Below, one piece after another: positions 8,009-16,021 of a DNA stretch of 64,000 bases (within the stretch, counting starts at the first letter, position 1; each line of letters opens with the position of its first letter). Both the position numbers and the translations under genes were made by a program. Source of the stretch: Variovorax sp. SG517 (GTDB lineage Bacteria; Pseudomonadota; Gammaproteobacteria; Burkholderiales; Burkholderiaceae_C). The stretch spans positions 248,001 to 312,000 of the forward strand of contig NZ_JABMJG010000008.1 of NCBI RefSeq assembly GCF_013376045.1, given 5' to 3'. The notes below the pieces were generated by a model. That model saw nothing but the letters and a program-made list of their open reading frames with translations, had not been told where the DNA came from and did not search any database.

Positions 8009-8971
8009 CTAAGACGACCGCCGCCCCCGCGCCCCCTTGCCACTCACGCGCCGCACCGTCGCCTCGCCGGCCTGCGGCAGGCGCTCGCGCAGGAACGCGA
8101 TGAGCTCCTGCGCCACCACGTTGCGCATCGGGCCCGGCAGGTAGGCCAGCACCACGCGGCGCTCGACGCGCGGCTTCAGCAGCGGCACCACGGCCAGTTC
8201 GGGGTCGCGCAGCGACGAGGTGTAAAGGCGCGGCATCAGACCCAGCGCCTGCCCGCCGCGCACCAGCGCATAGAGCGTTTCTGAATAGCTCACGCGATAG
8301 GGCTGCGGCCCCTGCGCGAACTGCGCGCGCGCCGGATTGCCCAGCGCCGGCATGCTGCCGCTCTCGAAGAGCACCAGCCGCTCCTTGCCGATGGCTTCCC
8401 AGCTCGCGTCGCCGGCCGCCGCCAGCGGGTGGTCGCGCCGCACCACCAGCACCAACGGGTCACGGAAGAGGTCGATGCAGGTGAGGCCGCCCGGCGGCTC
8501 GGTGATGGCGGCCACCGCCATGTCGATCTGGCCGCTGCGCAATTCGGCCAGCAGGGTGTTCGACGGGGCATCGCGCCAGGACAGCTCCACCTCGCGATGG
8601 CCGTCCTGAAGGAACTCGCTCGCCGCAGCCGCCACCCGCGCGCTGGCCGAGGGGATCACGCCGATGCGCACATAGGCCCGGCCGCGCTGCACCGTGCTCT
8701 CGATGTCGCGCAGCGCCACCTCGAAGGTGTTGACCAGGAAGTCGGTACGCGCGAGCACCTCGGCGCCGACGGGCGTGAGCTCCAGCCGGTGGGTGGAGCG
8801 GGTGAGCAGCTCGGCGCCGAGCAGCTTTTCCATCTGCTTGATGGCGTTGCTCAGGGCCGGCTGCGTGATGGCCAGCCGCCGCGCGGCCCTGCCGAACTGG
8901 CCTTCTTCCACCAGCACCGAGAAGAACTGCAGCTGGCGCAGCGTGAGCGCGCGCAGGGGCAAGGCGGCCAT
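8009..8971 (-). CDS. LysR family transcriptional regulator
   Basis: 320 residues. LTLRQLQFFSVLVEEGQF begins the winged helix, with RAARRLAITQPALSNAIKQ as the helix-turn-helix, followed by a LysR substrate-binding domain from about residue 95. It is divergent from the nucleoside deaminase gene, and the 87-base gap between them contains a perfect 17-bp palindrome of the LysR type. The likely role is control of the deaminase-Bug-nucleoside hydrolase operon. Confidence 0.88.
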   Translation of the reverse strand: MAALPLRALTLRQLQFFSVLVEEGQFGRAARRLAITQPALSNAIKQMEKLLGAELLTRSTHRLELTPVGAEVLARTDFLVNTFEVALRDIESTVQRGRAYVRIGVIPSASARVAAAASEFLQDGHREVELSWRDAPSNTLLAELRSGQIDMAVAAITEPPGGLTCIDLFRDPLVLVVRRDHPLAAAGDASWEAIGKERLVLFESGSMPALGNPARAQFAQGPQPYRVSYSETLYALVRGGQALGLMPRLYTSSLRDPELAVVPLLKPRVERRVVLAYLPGPMRNVVAQELIAFLRERLPQAGEATVRRVSGKGARGRRSS

Positions 8972-8987
8972 GGCGAATCCCTGGTTA

Positions 8988-9004
8988 TTGATTCAGTGAA
9001 TCAA
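8988..9004. promoter_or_regulatory. LysR-type operator candidate, perfect palindrome
   Basis: TTGATTCA-G-TGAATCAA is an 8-bp perfect inverted repeat with a single central base. It contains the T-N11-A core that LysR regulators bind and lies between the divergent lysR-type and deaminase genes, 17 bases upstream of the former's start codon. AT-rich sequence follows towards the deaminase gene. Confidence 0.6.
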
Positions 9005-9058
9005 ATTATAGAAATTCAAAATTTTCCTTATAGGCACGCCATTACTAGACTGCCCGCC

Positions 9059-10168
9059 ATGATCAGCCCCACGTCCGCGCCCGTTGCCTCCGCAGCGCCC
9101 CTCACGCTGGAGGCGATGCTGCATGCGATGCCCAAGGCCGAGCTGCACTGCCACCTGTTCGGCACCGTGCGCCACGAGACGTTCAAGCAGCTCAACCGCC
9201 GCGCCGGCTCTCCGCTGGCCGACGACGAGATCGAAGGCTTCTACACGCGCGGCGAGAAGCCCGTCGGCGTGCTGCGGGTGCTGCGCGCGCTCGACGCCCA
9301 GCTGGTGCGCAGCCCTGGCGACCTGTACCAGCTCGCGCTCGAATACCTGCAGGACGCGGCTTCGCACAACGTGCGCCACGCGGAGTTCTTCTGGAACCCG
9401 ACCGGCACGGTGCATGAGTCGGGCATCGCCTACCCGCTCGCGCAGGGTGCCATCGTGAGAGCGATACAGGACGCGAAGCAGGAGTTCGGCATCTCCGGCC
9501 GCCTCATCGCCGCCATCGACCGCGAGGCCAGCCCCGAGGCGGCCGTGGAGATGGTCGAGTGGGTGAAGGCCCACCGCTGTGACGAAGTGATCGGCATCGG
9601 CATCGACTACCGCGAGGTCGACCGCCCGCCCGAGATGTTCGCCCGGGCCTATGCCGATGCGAGGAAGGCCGGCCTGAAGACCACCGCACACGCGGGCGAG
9701 TTCGGCATGCCGTGGACCAACGTGCGCACGGCGCTCGACGAACTGCAGGTCGACCGCATCGACCACGGCTACACGGTGGTCGACCAGCCCGACTACGCGC
9801 GCCAGTGCGCCGAGCGCGGCGTGATCTTCACCGTGGTGCCCACCAATTCCTACTACCTGCGCACCCTGCCGCCCGAGCGCTGGGCAATCGACCACCCCAT
9901 CCGCCGCATGCCCGGCCTGGGCCTGCGCATCCACCCCAACACCGACGACCCGACGCTGCACAAGGTCACGCCCACGCAGGCCTGGCTGATGATGGTGCGC
10001 GACTTCGGCTTCGGCCTGGACGACCTGCGCGGCTTCATGCTCAACGGCCTCGACGGCGCATGGATCGACGACGCCCAGCGCCGCGAATGGCGCACGCAAT
10101 GGAGCGCCGAGTTCGACGCCCTGCGCGCCCGGCTCGACAGCGAGCCCTCCCCCGCCAACCACGAATGA
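9059..10168 (+). CDS. Adenosine/adenine deaminase family protein
   Basis: 369 residues, close to the normal length for adenosine deaminases. MPKAELHCHLFG carries the first two zinc histidines, TTAHAGEFG the third histidine with the catalytic glutamate, RIDHGYTVV the next conserved histidine, and HPNTDDPTL the metal-binding aspartate pair. The protein should deaminate a purine or purine nucleoside in the cytoplasm. I start at ATG 9059 because the open frame before it crosses the promoter and the regulator gene. The following Bug gene overlaps its stop codon (ATGA), so they are cotranscribed. The exact purine substrate is not decided by the sequence. Confidence 0.85.
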   Translation: MISPTSAPVASAAPLTLEAMLHAMPKAELHCHLFGTVRHETFKQLNRRAGSPLADDEIEGFYTRGEKPVGVLRVLRALDAQLVRSPGDLYQLALEYLQDAASHNVRHAEFFWNPTGTVHESGIAYPLAQGAIVRAIQDAKQEFGISGRLIAAIDREASPEAAVEMVEWVKAHRCDEVIGIGIDYREVDRPPEMFARAYADARKAGLKTTAHAGEFGMPWTNVRTALDELQVDRIDHGYTVVDQPDYARQCAERGVIFTVVPTNSYYLRTLPPERWAIDHPIRRMPGLGLRIHPNTDDPTLHKVTPTQAWLMMVRDFGFGLDDLRGFMLNGLDGAWIDDAQRREWRTQWSAEFDALRARLDSEPSPANHE

Positions 10169-11157
10169 ACCACGCCATGAACACGCCCCGCCGCCTGCTG
10201 CTAGCCACTGGGCTCTGCGCCGCCCTGCCCACCATGGCCCTCGCGCAGCAGGCCTGGCCCTCGGCCAAGCCCATCACGCTGATCGTGCCCTTCACCGCCG
10301 GCGGCAGCGTGGACGTGAACGCCCGCCTGGTGGCCCAGCGCCTGGGCGAACGGCTCAAGCAGTCGGTGGTGGTCGAGAACGTGGCCGGCGCGGGCGGCGC
10401 GATCGGCGTGGCCAAGGCCGTGAACGCGGCGCCCGACGGCTACACGCTGGTGGCGGGCCCCGACAGCGCCATCGCCATCGGCAAGCTGGTGAACCCCTCG
10501 GCCTTCCGCTTCGATCCGCTGAAGGACCTGGCGCCGGTGGGCATGCTCAACACGGCGCCGATGGTGCTGGTGGCACGGCCCGGCCTCGAGGCCCAGACCT
10601 TCTCCGACTTCGTGAAGCTGGCCAAGGCCAAGCCCGGCAAATACAACTACGCGACCTCGGGCGTGGGGACCGTGCTGCAGCTGGCGATGGAGCTGCTGAA
10701 GGAGCGCAGCGGCATCTTCGTCACGCACGTGCCCTACCGCGGCGGCGCGCAGATCGCCACCGACGTGATCGGCGAGCAGGTCGACCTGGCGATGCTGGTG
10801 AGCACCAGCGCGATTCCGCACGTGAACGGCAAGCGGCTGAAGGCGCTGGGCATCACCGGCAGCAAGCGGCTGGCCGCGCTGCCCAACGTGCCCACCTTCG
10901 ACGAGATGCCCGGCCTCAAGGGCTTCGACATGGTGAGCTGGACCGGCATCTTCGCGCCCGCCAAGACGCCGCCGGCCGTGGTCGCGCAGATCAACCAGGA
11001 GCTCAATGCGGTGCTGCAGGAAGAAAGCGTGCGCAGCAAGCTCGTGGAACAGGGCGCGCTGCCGGGCAGCGGCACGCCGGAGTCGTTCGCGAAGTTCGTG
11101 CAGGCCGAGTACGCGCGCAACCAGAAGATCGTGCAGACCGCCAACATCAAGGAGTGA
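10165..11157 (+). CDS. Bug-family substrate-binding protein, nucleoside operon
   Basis: 330 residues from the ATG overlapping the deaminase stop; a second ATG four codons on (10177) would give a tidier signal peptide (MNTPRRLLLATGLCAALP, cleaved after ALA-Q). WPSAKPITLIVPFTAGGSVD and the HVPYRGGAQIATD motif mark it as a TctC/Bug receptor. It lies between a purine deaminase and an exported nucleoside hydrolase, four bases before the latter, so it may bind a nucleoside, base or pentose product instead of the usual carboxylic acid. That ligand is inference from context. Confidence 0.85.
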   Translation: MNHAMNTPRRLLLATGLCAALPTMALAQQAWPSAKPITLIVPFTAGGSVDVNARLVAQRLGERLKQSVVVENVAGAGGAIGVAKAVNAAPDGYTLVAGPDSAIAIGKLVNPSAFRFDPLKDLAPVGMLNTAPMVLVARPGLEAQTFSDFVKLAKAKPGKYNYATSGVGTVLQLAMELLKERSGIFVTHVPYRGGAQIATDVIGEQVDLAMLVSTSAIPHVNGKRLKALGITGSKRLAALPNVPTFDEMPGLKGFDMVSWTGIFAPAKTPPAVVAQINQELNAVLQEESVRSKLVEQGALPGSGTPESFAKFVQAEYARNQKIVQTANIKE

Positions 11158-11161
11158 GCGC

Positions 11162-12253
11162 ATGACCAGGCCTTTGCTGTCCCGCCGCGCCCTGCTGCTG
11201 GGCGCATCCGCCGCCGGCCTCGCGGGCATGGCATGGGCCCAGAGCCCGAGCCCCGCCGAACTGGCGCAGGCGCTCGCAGGCACCCCGGCCACCCGGCTGC
11301 CTCCGACAACGGGCAGGCGCCAGGTCATCATCGACACCGACCCCGGCCAGGACGACGCCATCGCCCTGCTGATGGCCATGGCCGCCACCGACCGGCTCGA
11401 CATCAAGGCGCTGACGGTGAGCGTAGGCAACCTGCCGCTGGCGGTGACCGAGAAGAACGCGCGCATCGTGCGCGACTGGGCCAACCGGCCCGAGATCCCG
11501 GTCTACGCCGGCTATCCGCGCCCGCTGGTGCGCGAACCCATCTTCGCCGACGACGTGCATGGCAAGACCGGCATGGAGGGCCCGACGCTGCACGAGCCGC
11601 GCGGCCCGCTGATGCCCACCCACGCGGTGCAGTACATCATCGAGACGCTGCGCGCCGCGCCGCCGAAGAGCATCACGCTCGTGGGCCTGGGGCCGCTCAC
11701 CAACTTCGCGGCCGCGCTCAACTCGGCGCCCGACATCAAGCCGGCCATTGCCGAGATCGTGGTGATGGACGGCTCCTGGGGCGTGGGCGGCAACATCACG
11801 CCGGCCGCCACCTTCAACGTGTATGCCGACCCCGAGGCCGCGTCGATCGTGTTCCGCAGCGGCGTGCCGGTCACGGCCATGTCGCACGACGCAGCGCGCC
11901 GCGTGCTGCTGACGCCCGAGCGCATCGCGCCCTTCCGCACCATGGGCAACAACGCCGGCAAGGTGGTGGCGGATATCTTCGATTCGATGATGGCCTATGG
12001 CTTGCGCCGCCGGGGCGTGGCCGTCGGCCCGATCTACGACCCGTGCGTGATCGCCTACCTGCTCAAGCCCGAGCTCTTCAAGGGCGCGAAGGTGAGCGTG
12101 GATGTGGAGACGAAGGGGGAATTCACGACCGGCGCGACGGTGGTCGATTTTCGCGGCTACAACCGCCGCACGCCCAATACGCTGTGGATCAGCGAGGCCG
12201 ATGCCGAGGGTTTCTACGCGCTGCTGCAGGCGCAGATCGCGCGGCTGCCCTGA
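11162..12253 (+). CDS. Exported inosine-uridine type nucleoside hydrolase
   Basis: 363 residues. The N-terminus SRRALLLGASAAGLAGMAWAQ has twin arginines and a hydrophobic stretch with AWAQ at its end, so it is probably exported through Tat or Sec. VIIDTDPGQDDAIALL is the calcium-binding DTDPGxDDA motif of nucleoside hydrolases, and LVGLGPLTNFAAAL is the conserved second motif. These enzymes split purine or pyrimidine ribonucleosides into base and ribose. Most known members are cytoplasmic, so a periplasmic location next to a periplasmic Bug receptor is a sensible pair: cleave outside, capture the product. Confidence 0.85.
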   Translation: MTRPLLSRRALLLGASAAGLAGMAWAQSPSPAELAQALAGTPATRLPPTTGRRQVIIDTDPGQDDAIALLMAMAATDRLDIKALTVSVGNLPLAVTEKNARIVRDWANRPEIPVYAGYPRPLVREPIFADDVHGKTGMEGPTLHEPRGPLMPTHAVQYIIETLRAAPPKSITLVGLGPLTNFAAALNSAPDIKPAIAEIVVMDGSWGVGGNITPAATFNVYADPEAASIVFRSGVPVTAMSHDAARRVLLTPERIAPFRTMGNNAGKVVADIFDSMMAYGLRRRGVAVGPIYDPCVIAYLLKPELFKGAKVSVDVETKGEFTTGATVVDFRGYNRRTPNTLWISEADAEGFYALLQAQIARLP

Positions 12254-12275
12254 GCAGGGCCCGCCGCGCTGGGGG

Positions 12276-12300
12276 AGGCCGGCAGCTCAGCCGGCCTTTT
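12276..12300 (+). terminator. Rho-independent terminator overlapping convergent gene end
   Basis: AGGCCGGC at 12276-12283 pairs with GCCGGCCT at 12290-12297, followed by TTT. It ends the nucleoside operon. The last three codons and the stop of the convergent CBS gene lie inside the hairpin, so that gene's 3' end doubles as the terminator. Confidence 0.75.
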
Positions 12301-12739
12301 CGTCTTCTTCGGGCCAGTCGCGGATGTAGGCCTTGAGCATCTTGTTCTCGAAGTTCTGGCTGTCCACCACGGCCTTGGCCACGTCGTAGAAGCTGATCAC
12401 GCCCATCAGCATGCGCTTGTCCATCACGGGCATGTAGCGCGCGTGGCGCTCCAGCATGATGCGGCGGATCTCGTCGAGGTCGGTTTCCAGCGTGCAGGTG
12501 ACGGGGGCGTCGTCCATGGCCTTGCGGACCTGCGTGGTGCCGACCTGGCCGCCGTTGGCGACGATGGTGACGATCACTTCGCGGAAGGTGAGCATGCCGA
12601 CCAGGTCGCCGTGCTCCATGACCACCAGCGAGCCGATGTCCTTTTCCGCCATCGTCTTGGCGGCTTCTGCCAGCAGGTCGTCTGGCGTGATGGTGAAGAG
12701 CGTATTGCCCTTGACGCGAAGGATGTCGCTGACTTTCAT
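12287..12739 (-). CDS. CBS-domain protein
   Basis: 150 residues holding two CBS repeats (about 1 to 65 and 75 to 135), with DIGSLVVMEHGDLVGMLTFRE in the first and MLERHARYMPVMD with LMGVISFYDVAKAV in the second. Such stand-alone pairs bind adenine nucleotides or S-adenosyl compounds and regulate partner proteins; no partner is fused here. GAGAGGAG upstream of the ATG at 12739 sets this start, although the frame is open for 22 more codons. The gene is monocistronic and divergent from metY. Confidence 0.85.
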   Translation of the reverse strand: MKVSDILRVKGNTLFTITPDDLLAEAAKTMAEKDIGSLVVMEHGDLVGMLTFREVIVTIVANGGQVGTTQVRKAMDDAPVTCTLETDLDEIRRIMLERHARYMPVMDKRMLMGVISFYDVAKAVVDSQNFENKMLKAYIRDWPEEDEKAG

Positions 12740-12903
12740 CGTGTGCTCCTCTCGAACTCGATCCCGGCTATCTGGGCGGGGGTTACGTTTTTGAATATAG
12801 CCCACAATCGACGCCGACCTGAGCGCCCCTGTCGCGCACGCATGAATTGCAGACGTAACGGGGCTTTGCCAGGAGACAACAGCTCAGACCCAGAAAGGCC
12901 CTC

Positions 12904-14214
12904 ATGCCCGGATATTCCGACCCCGGTTTCGACACCCTCGCGCTGCACGCCGGCGCCGCACCAGACCCCGCCACCGGCGCGCGGGCGGTGCCGATCCACC
13001 TGACCACCTCCTTCGTCTTCGAATCCAGCGACCACGCCGCCGCCCTTTTCAACCTGGAGCGCGCCGGCCACGTGTATTCACGCATCAGCAACCCGACCAA
13101 CGCGGTGCTGGAGCAGCGCGTGTCGGCGCTCGAAGGCGGCATCGGCGCCATCGCCACCGCCAGCGGGCAGGCGGCGCTGCACCTGTCGGTGGCCACGCTG
13201 ATGGGCGCGGGCTCGCACATCGTGGCCAGCACGGCCCTGTACGGCGGCTCGCAGAACCTGCTGCACTACACGATGCGCCGCTTCGGCATCGAGACCACCT
13301 TCGTCAAGCCCGGCGACCTCGACGGCTGGCGCGCCGCGGTACGCCCCGAGACCAAGCTCTTCTTCGGCGAGACGGTGGGCAACCCCGGACTCGACGTGCT
13401 CGACATCCCGGCCGTGGCCGACATCGCCCACGAGGCCGGCGTGCCGCTGCTGGTCGATTCCACGCTGACCTCGCCCTACCTCATCAAGCCCTTCGACTGG
13501 GGCGCCGACCTGGTCTACCACTCGGCCACCAAGTTCCTCTCGGGCCATGGCACCGTCATCGGCGGCGTGGTGGTCGACGGCGGCAGCTTCGACTGGGAAA
13601 AGTCGGGCAAGTTCGCCGAGCTGACCCAGGCCTACGACGGCTTCCACAACATGGTCTTCAGCGAGGAAAGCACGGTCGGCGCCTTCCTGCTGCGCGCCCG
13701 CCGCGAGGGCCTGCGCGACTTCGGCGCCTCGATGAGCCCGCACACGGCCTGGCTGATATTGCAGGGCATCGAGACGCTGCCGCTGCGCATGGAACGCCAC
13801 ATCGACAGCACGCAGAAGGTGGTCGAGTTCCTCGCGAGCCATCCCTTCGTGTCGCGCGTGGGACATCCGCTGATCGAATCGCATCCGAGCCACGCGCTCG
13901 CGCAGAAGCTGCTGCGCCATGGCGCGCGCGGCGCCGGAGCCGTGTTCAGCTTCGACATCAAGGGCAGCCGCGCGCAGGGCAAGGCCTTCATCGAGACGCT
14001 GAAGATCTTCAGCCACCTGGCCAACGTGGGCGACTGCCGCAGCCTGGTGATCCACCCCGCGAGCACCACGCACTTCCGCATGACCGACGAGGCGCTGGCG
14101 GGCGCGGGCATTTCTCAGGGCACGATCCGCCTCTCGATCGGCCTGGAAGACCCGGCCGACCTGATCGACGACCTGAAGCGCGCCCTGAAGGCCGCGGAAA
14201 AGGCGGGTGCCTGA
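12904..14214 (+). CDS. metY: O-acetylhomoserine aminocarboxypropyltransferase (sulfhydrylase)
   Basis: 436 residues, the length of MetY, whereas MetZ and cystathionine gamma-synthases are near 390 to 400. PIHLTTSFVFESSDHAA, YSRISNPTNAVLEQR and the PLP lysine in HSATKFLSGHGTVIGG are all present. The enzyme makes homocysteine from O-acetylhomoserine and sulfide, using pyridoxal phosphate, in methionine synthesis. A second family member lies at the other end of the window (63033). The alpha/beta-hydrolase gene begins two bases after its stop. Confidence 0.82.
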   Translation: MPGYSDPGFDTLALHAGAAPDPATGARAVPIHLTTSFVFESSDHAAALFNLERAGHVYSRISNPTNAVLEQRVSALEGGIGAIATASGQAALHLSVATLMGAGSHIVASTALYGGSQNLLHYTMRRFGIETTFVKPGDLDGWRAAVRPETKLFFGETVGNPGLDVLDIPAVADIAHEAGVPLLVDSTLTSPYLIKPFDWGADLVYHSATKFLSGHGTVIGGVVVDGGSFDWEKSGKFAELTQAYDGFHNMVFSEESTVGAFLLRARREGLRDFGASMSPHTAWLILQGIETLPLRMERHIDSTQKVVEFLASHPFVSRVGHPLIESHPSHALAQKLLRHGARGAGAVFSFDIKGSRAQGKAFIETLKIFSHLANVGDCRSLVIHPASTTHFRMTDEALAGAGISQGTIRLSIGLEDPADLIDDLKRALKAAEKAGA

Positions 14215-14215
14215 G

Positions 14216-15022
14216 ATGAACTACACCGTCAACGGCCACACCACCTACTGCTACACCGGCGGCAAGCCCTTCGATGCGGCCAAGCCCACGGTCGTCTTCA
14301 TCCACGGCGTGCTCAACGACCACAGCGTGTGGATCCTGCAGAGCCGCTGGTTCGCCAACCACGGCTGGAACGTGCTCGCGGTGGACCTGCCCGGCCACTG
14401 CAAGAGCGAAGGCCCGCCGCCGGCCAGCGTGGAAGAGGCGGCGCAGTTCGTGATCGCGCTGCTCGACGCGGCCGGCGTGCAGAAGGCCGCGCTGGTCGGC
14501 CACAGCTTCGGCTCGCTGATCGCGCTGGAGGCGGCCTCGCGTGCGCCGGAGCGCATCACGCAGCTCGCGATGGTCGGCACGGCCTACCCGATGGTGGTTT
14601 CGCCCGCGCTGCTCGAAAGCTCGGTGAGCGACCCGCAGCGCGCCATTGCCATGGTCAACACCTTCTCGCATTCGCTGCTGGCGCCGCCGCCCTCCTCGCT
14701 CGGCCCGGGCACCTGGCTCTACGGCAGCTCGCGCGCGCTGATGCGCCGCGTGCTCGCGAGCAACCGCGAGGCGAACGTGTTCCACATCGGCTTCAAGGCC
14801 TGCAACGACTACGCGAACGGCGAGGCGGCCATGGAGAAGGTGCAGTGCCCGGTGCTTTTCCTGCTCGGCGATGCCGACCAGATGACGCCGCCGCGCGCGA
14901 CCAGGGCGCTGGTCGGCAAGGCCCGCAACGCGAAGGTGGTGACGGTGCATGCGGGCCATTCGCTGATGAGCGAGGCGCCCGACGCGGTGCTGTTCGCGCT
15001 GCGCGACTTCGTGTCGACCTGA
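14216..15022 (+). CDS. Alpha/beta-fold hydrolase
   Basis: 268 residues. VVFIHGVLNDHSVW is the oxyanion-hole loop, ALVGHSFGSLIALE the nucleophile elbow with serine, LLGDADQMTPPR the acid, and VHAGHSLMSE the catalytic histidine. The start is the ATG two bases after the metY stop; a GTG three codons earlier overlaps metY and is less likely. No lid domain features fix a substrate. Coupling to metY suggests that it could act on an ester or acyl compound linked to that pathway, but this is only position. Confidence 0.8.
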   Translation: MNYTVNGHTTYCYTGGKPFDAAKPTVVFIHGVLNDHSVWILQSRWFANHGWNVLAVDLPGHCKSEGPPPASVEEAAQFVIALLDAAGVQKAALVGHSFGSLIALEAASRAPERITQLAMVGTAYPMVVSPALLESSVSDPQRAIAMVNTFSHSLLAPPPSSLGPGTWLYGSSRALMRRVLASNREANVFHIGFKACNDYANGEAAMEKVQCPVLFLLGDADQMTPPRATRALVGKARNAKVVTVHAGHSLMSEAPDAVLFALRDFVST

Positions 15023-15023
15023 C

Positions 15024-16013
15024 CTACTCCGCCGCGATGCCCGCCCGGTGGGCGAGCGCGCGGTAGCGCGAGATCTCGCCTTCCATCTGCGTGCGGAAGG
15101 CCGCCGCGCCGATGGCCACCGGCTCCATGCCCTGCGCGCGCAGCTGGGCCTGCAGCGCCGAGTGGCCCATGGTCGCGACGACCGTGCGGGCGAGCTTGTC
15201 GATCACCGGTGCCGGCGTGCGCGCAGGGGCGGCAAAGCCGTACCAGGCGTCGAAGGTGGCTTCGGGCAGGCCCTGCTCGGCCAGCGTGCGCACTTCCGGC
15301 AGCATGCTGGAGCGCGTCGCGCCCGCGATGCCCAGCGCGCGCAGCTTGCCCGCGCGCACGTGCGGCGCCACGGCTGCCACGGTGTCGATGGCGATCTCGA
15401 CCTCGCCGCTGATCACCGCCAGCGCGCTCTGGCTGCTGCCCTTGTACGGAATGTCCTGCAGCTGGATGCCCGCGGCCAAAGCGAACAACTCGCCCGACAG
15501 GTGCGGCCCCGAGCCCGAGCCGAAGGTGGCGTAGCGGATGCTCTTCGGTTTCGCCTTGGCCGCCGCGACGAGTTCGGGCAGCGACTGCCAGGGCTGGCCC
15601 TTGCCCACCACCAGCACCAGAGGCGTGCGCGCCACGATGGCGATGGGCGCGAGGTCGCGCACCGTGTCGTAGGGCAGCTTGGCGCGCAGGGCCGGGTTCA
15701 CGCTGAAGCTGGTCGAGCCCGACAGCAGCAGCGTGTAGCCGTCGGGCGCGGCCTTGGCGACCGCGTCGGTGCCGATGATGGTGGAGGCGCCCGGCTTGTT
15801 GTCGATCACGACGGGCTGGCCGAGCTGCTCCGACAGCGTCTGCCCCATCGCCCGCGCGACCAGGTCGGTACCGCCGCCCGGAGGGAACGGCACGACCAGC
15901 CTGATCGGACGCTCGGGCCAGGCCCCCTGCGCGAAGACGGGCGAATGGGCGCCCAGGACGGCGGCGGCGGAAAGCAGCAGGCCGAAGCGGCGGCGGGAGA
16001 TGGCGTTGTCCAT
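15024..16013 (-). CDS. Bug-family substrate-binding protein, next to M20 peptidase
   Basis: 329 residues. The signal region SRRRFGLLLSAAAVLGA contains a twin-arginine motif, unusual for Bug proteins, most of which use Sec; cleavage after VFAQ is likely. WPERPIRLVVPFPPGGGTD, IDNKPGAST and DIPYKGSSQSALAVISGE are Bug signatures. It begins eight bases after the M20 peptidase stop on the same strand, so both are in one operon facing away from a LysR regulator. A ligand related to an N-acylated amino acid or its hydrolysis product is plausible but unproven. Confidence 0.85.
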   Translation of the reverse strand: MDNAISRRRFGLLLSAAAVLGAHSPVFAQGAWPERPIRLVVPFPPGGGTDLVARAMGQTLSEQLGQPVVIDNKPGASTIIGTDAVAKAAPDGYTLLLSGSTSFSVNPALRAKLPYDTVRDLAPIAIVARTPLVLVVGKGQPWQSLPELVAAAKAKPKSIRYATFGSGSGPHLSGELFALAAGIQLQDIPYKGSSQSALAVISGEVEIAIDTVAAVAPHVRAGKLRALGIAGATRSSMLPEVRTLAEQGLPEATFDAWYGFAAPARTPAPVIDKLARTVVATMGHSALQAQLRAQGMEPVAIGAAAFRTQMEGEISRYRALAHRAGIAAE

Positions 16014-16021
16014 GGTGCGTG

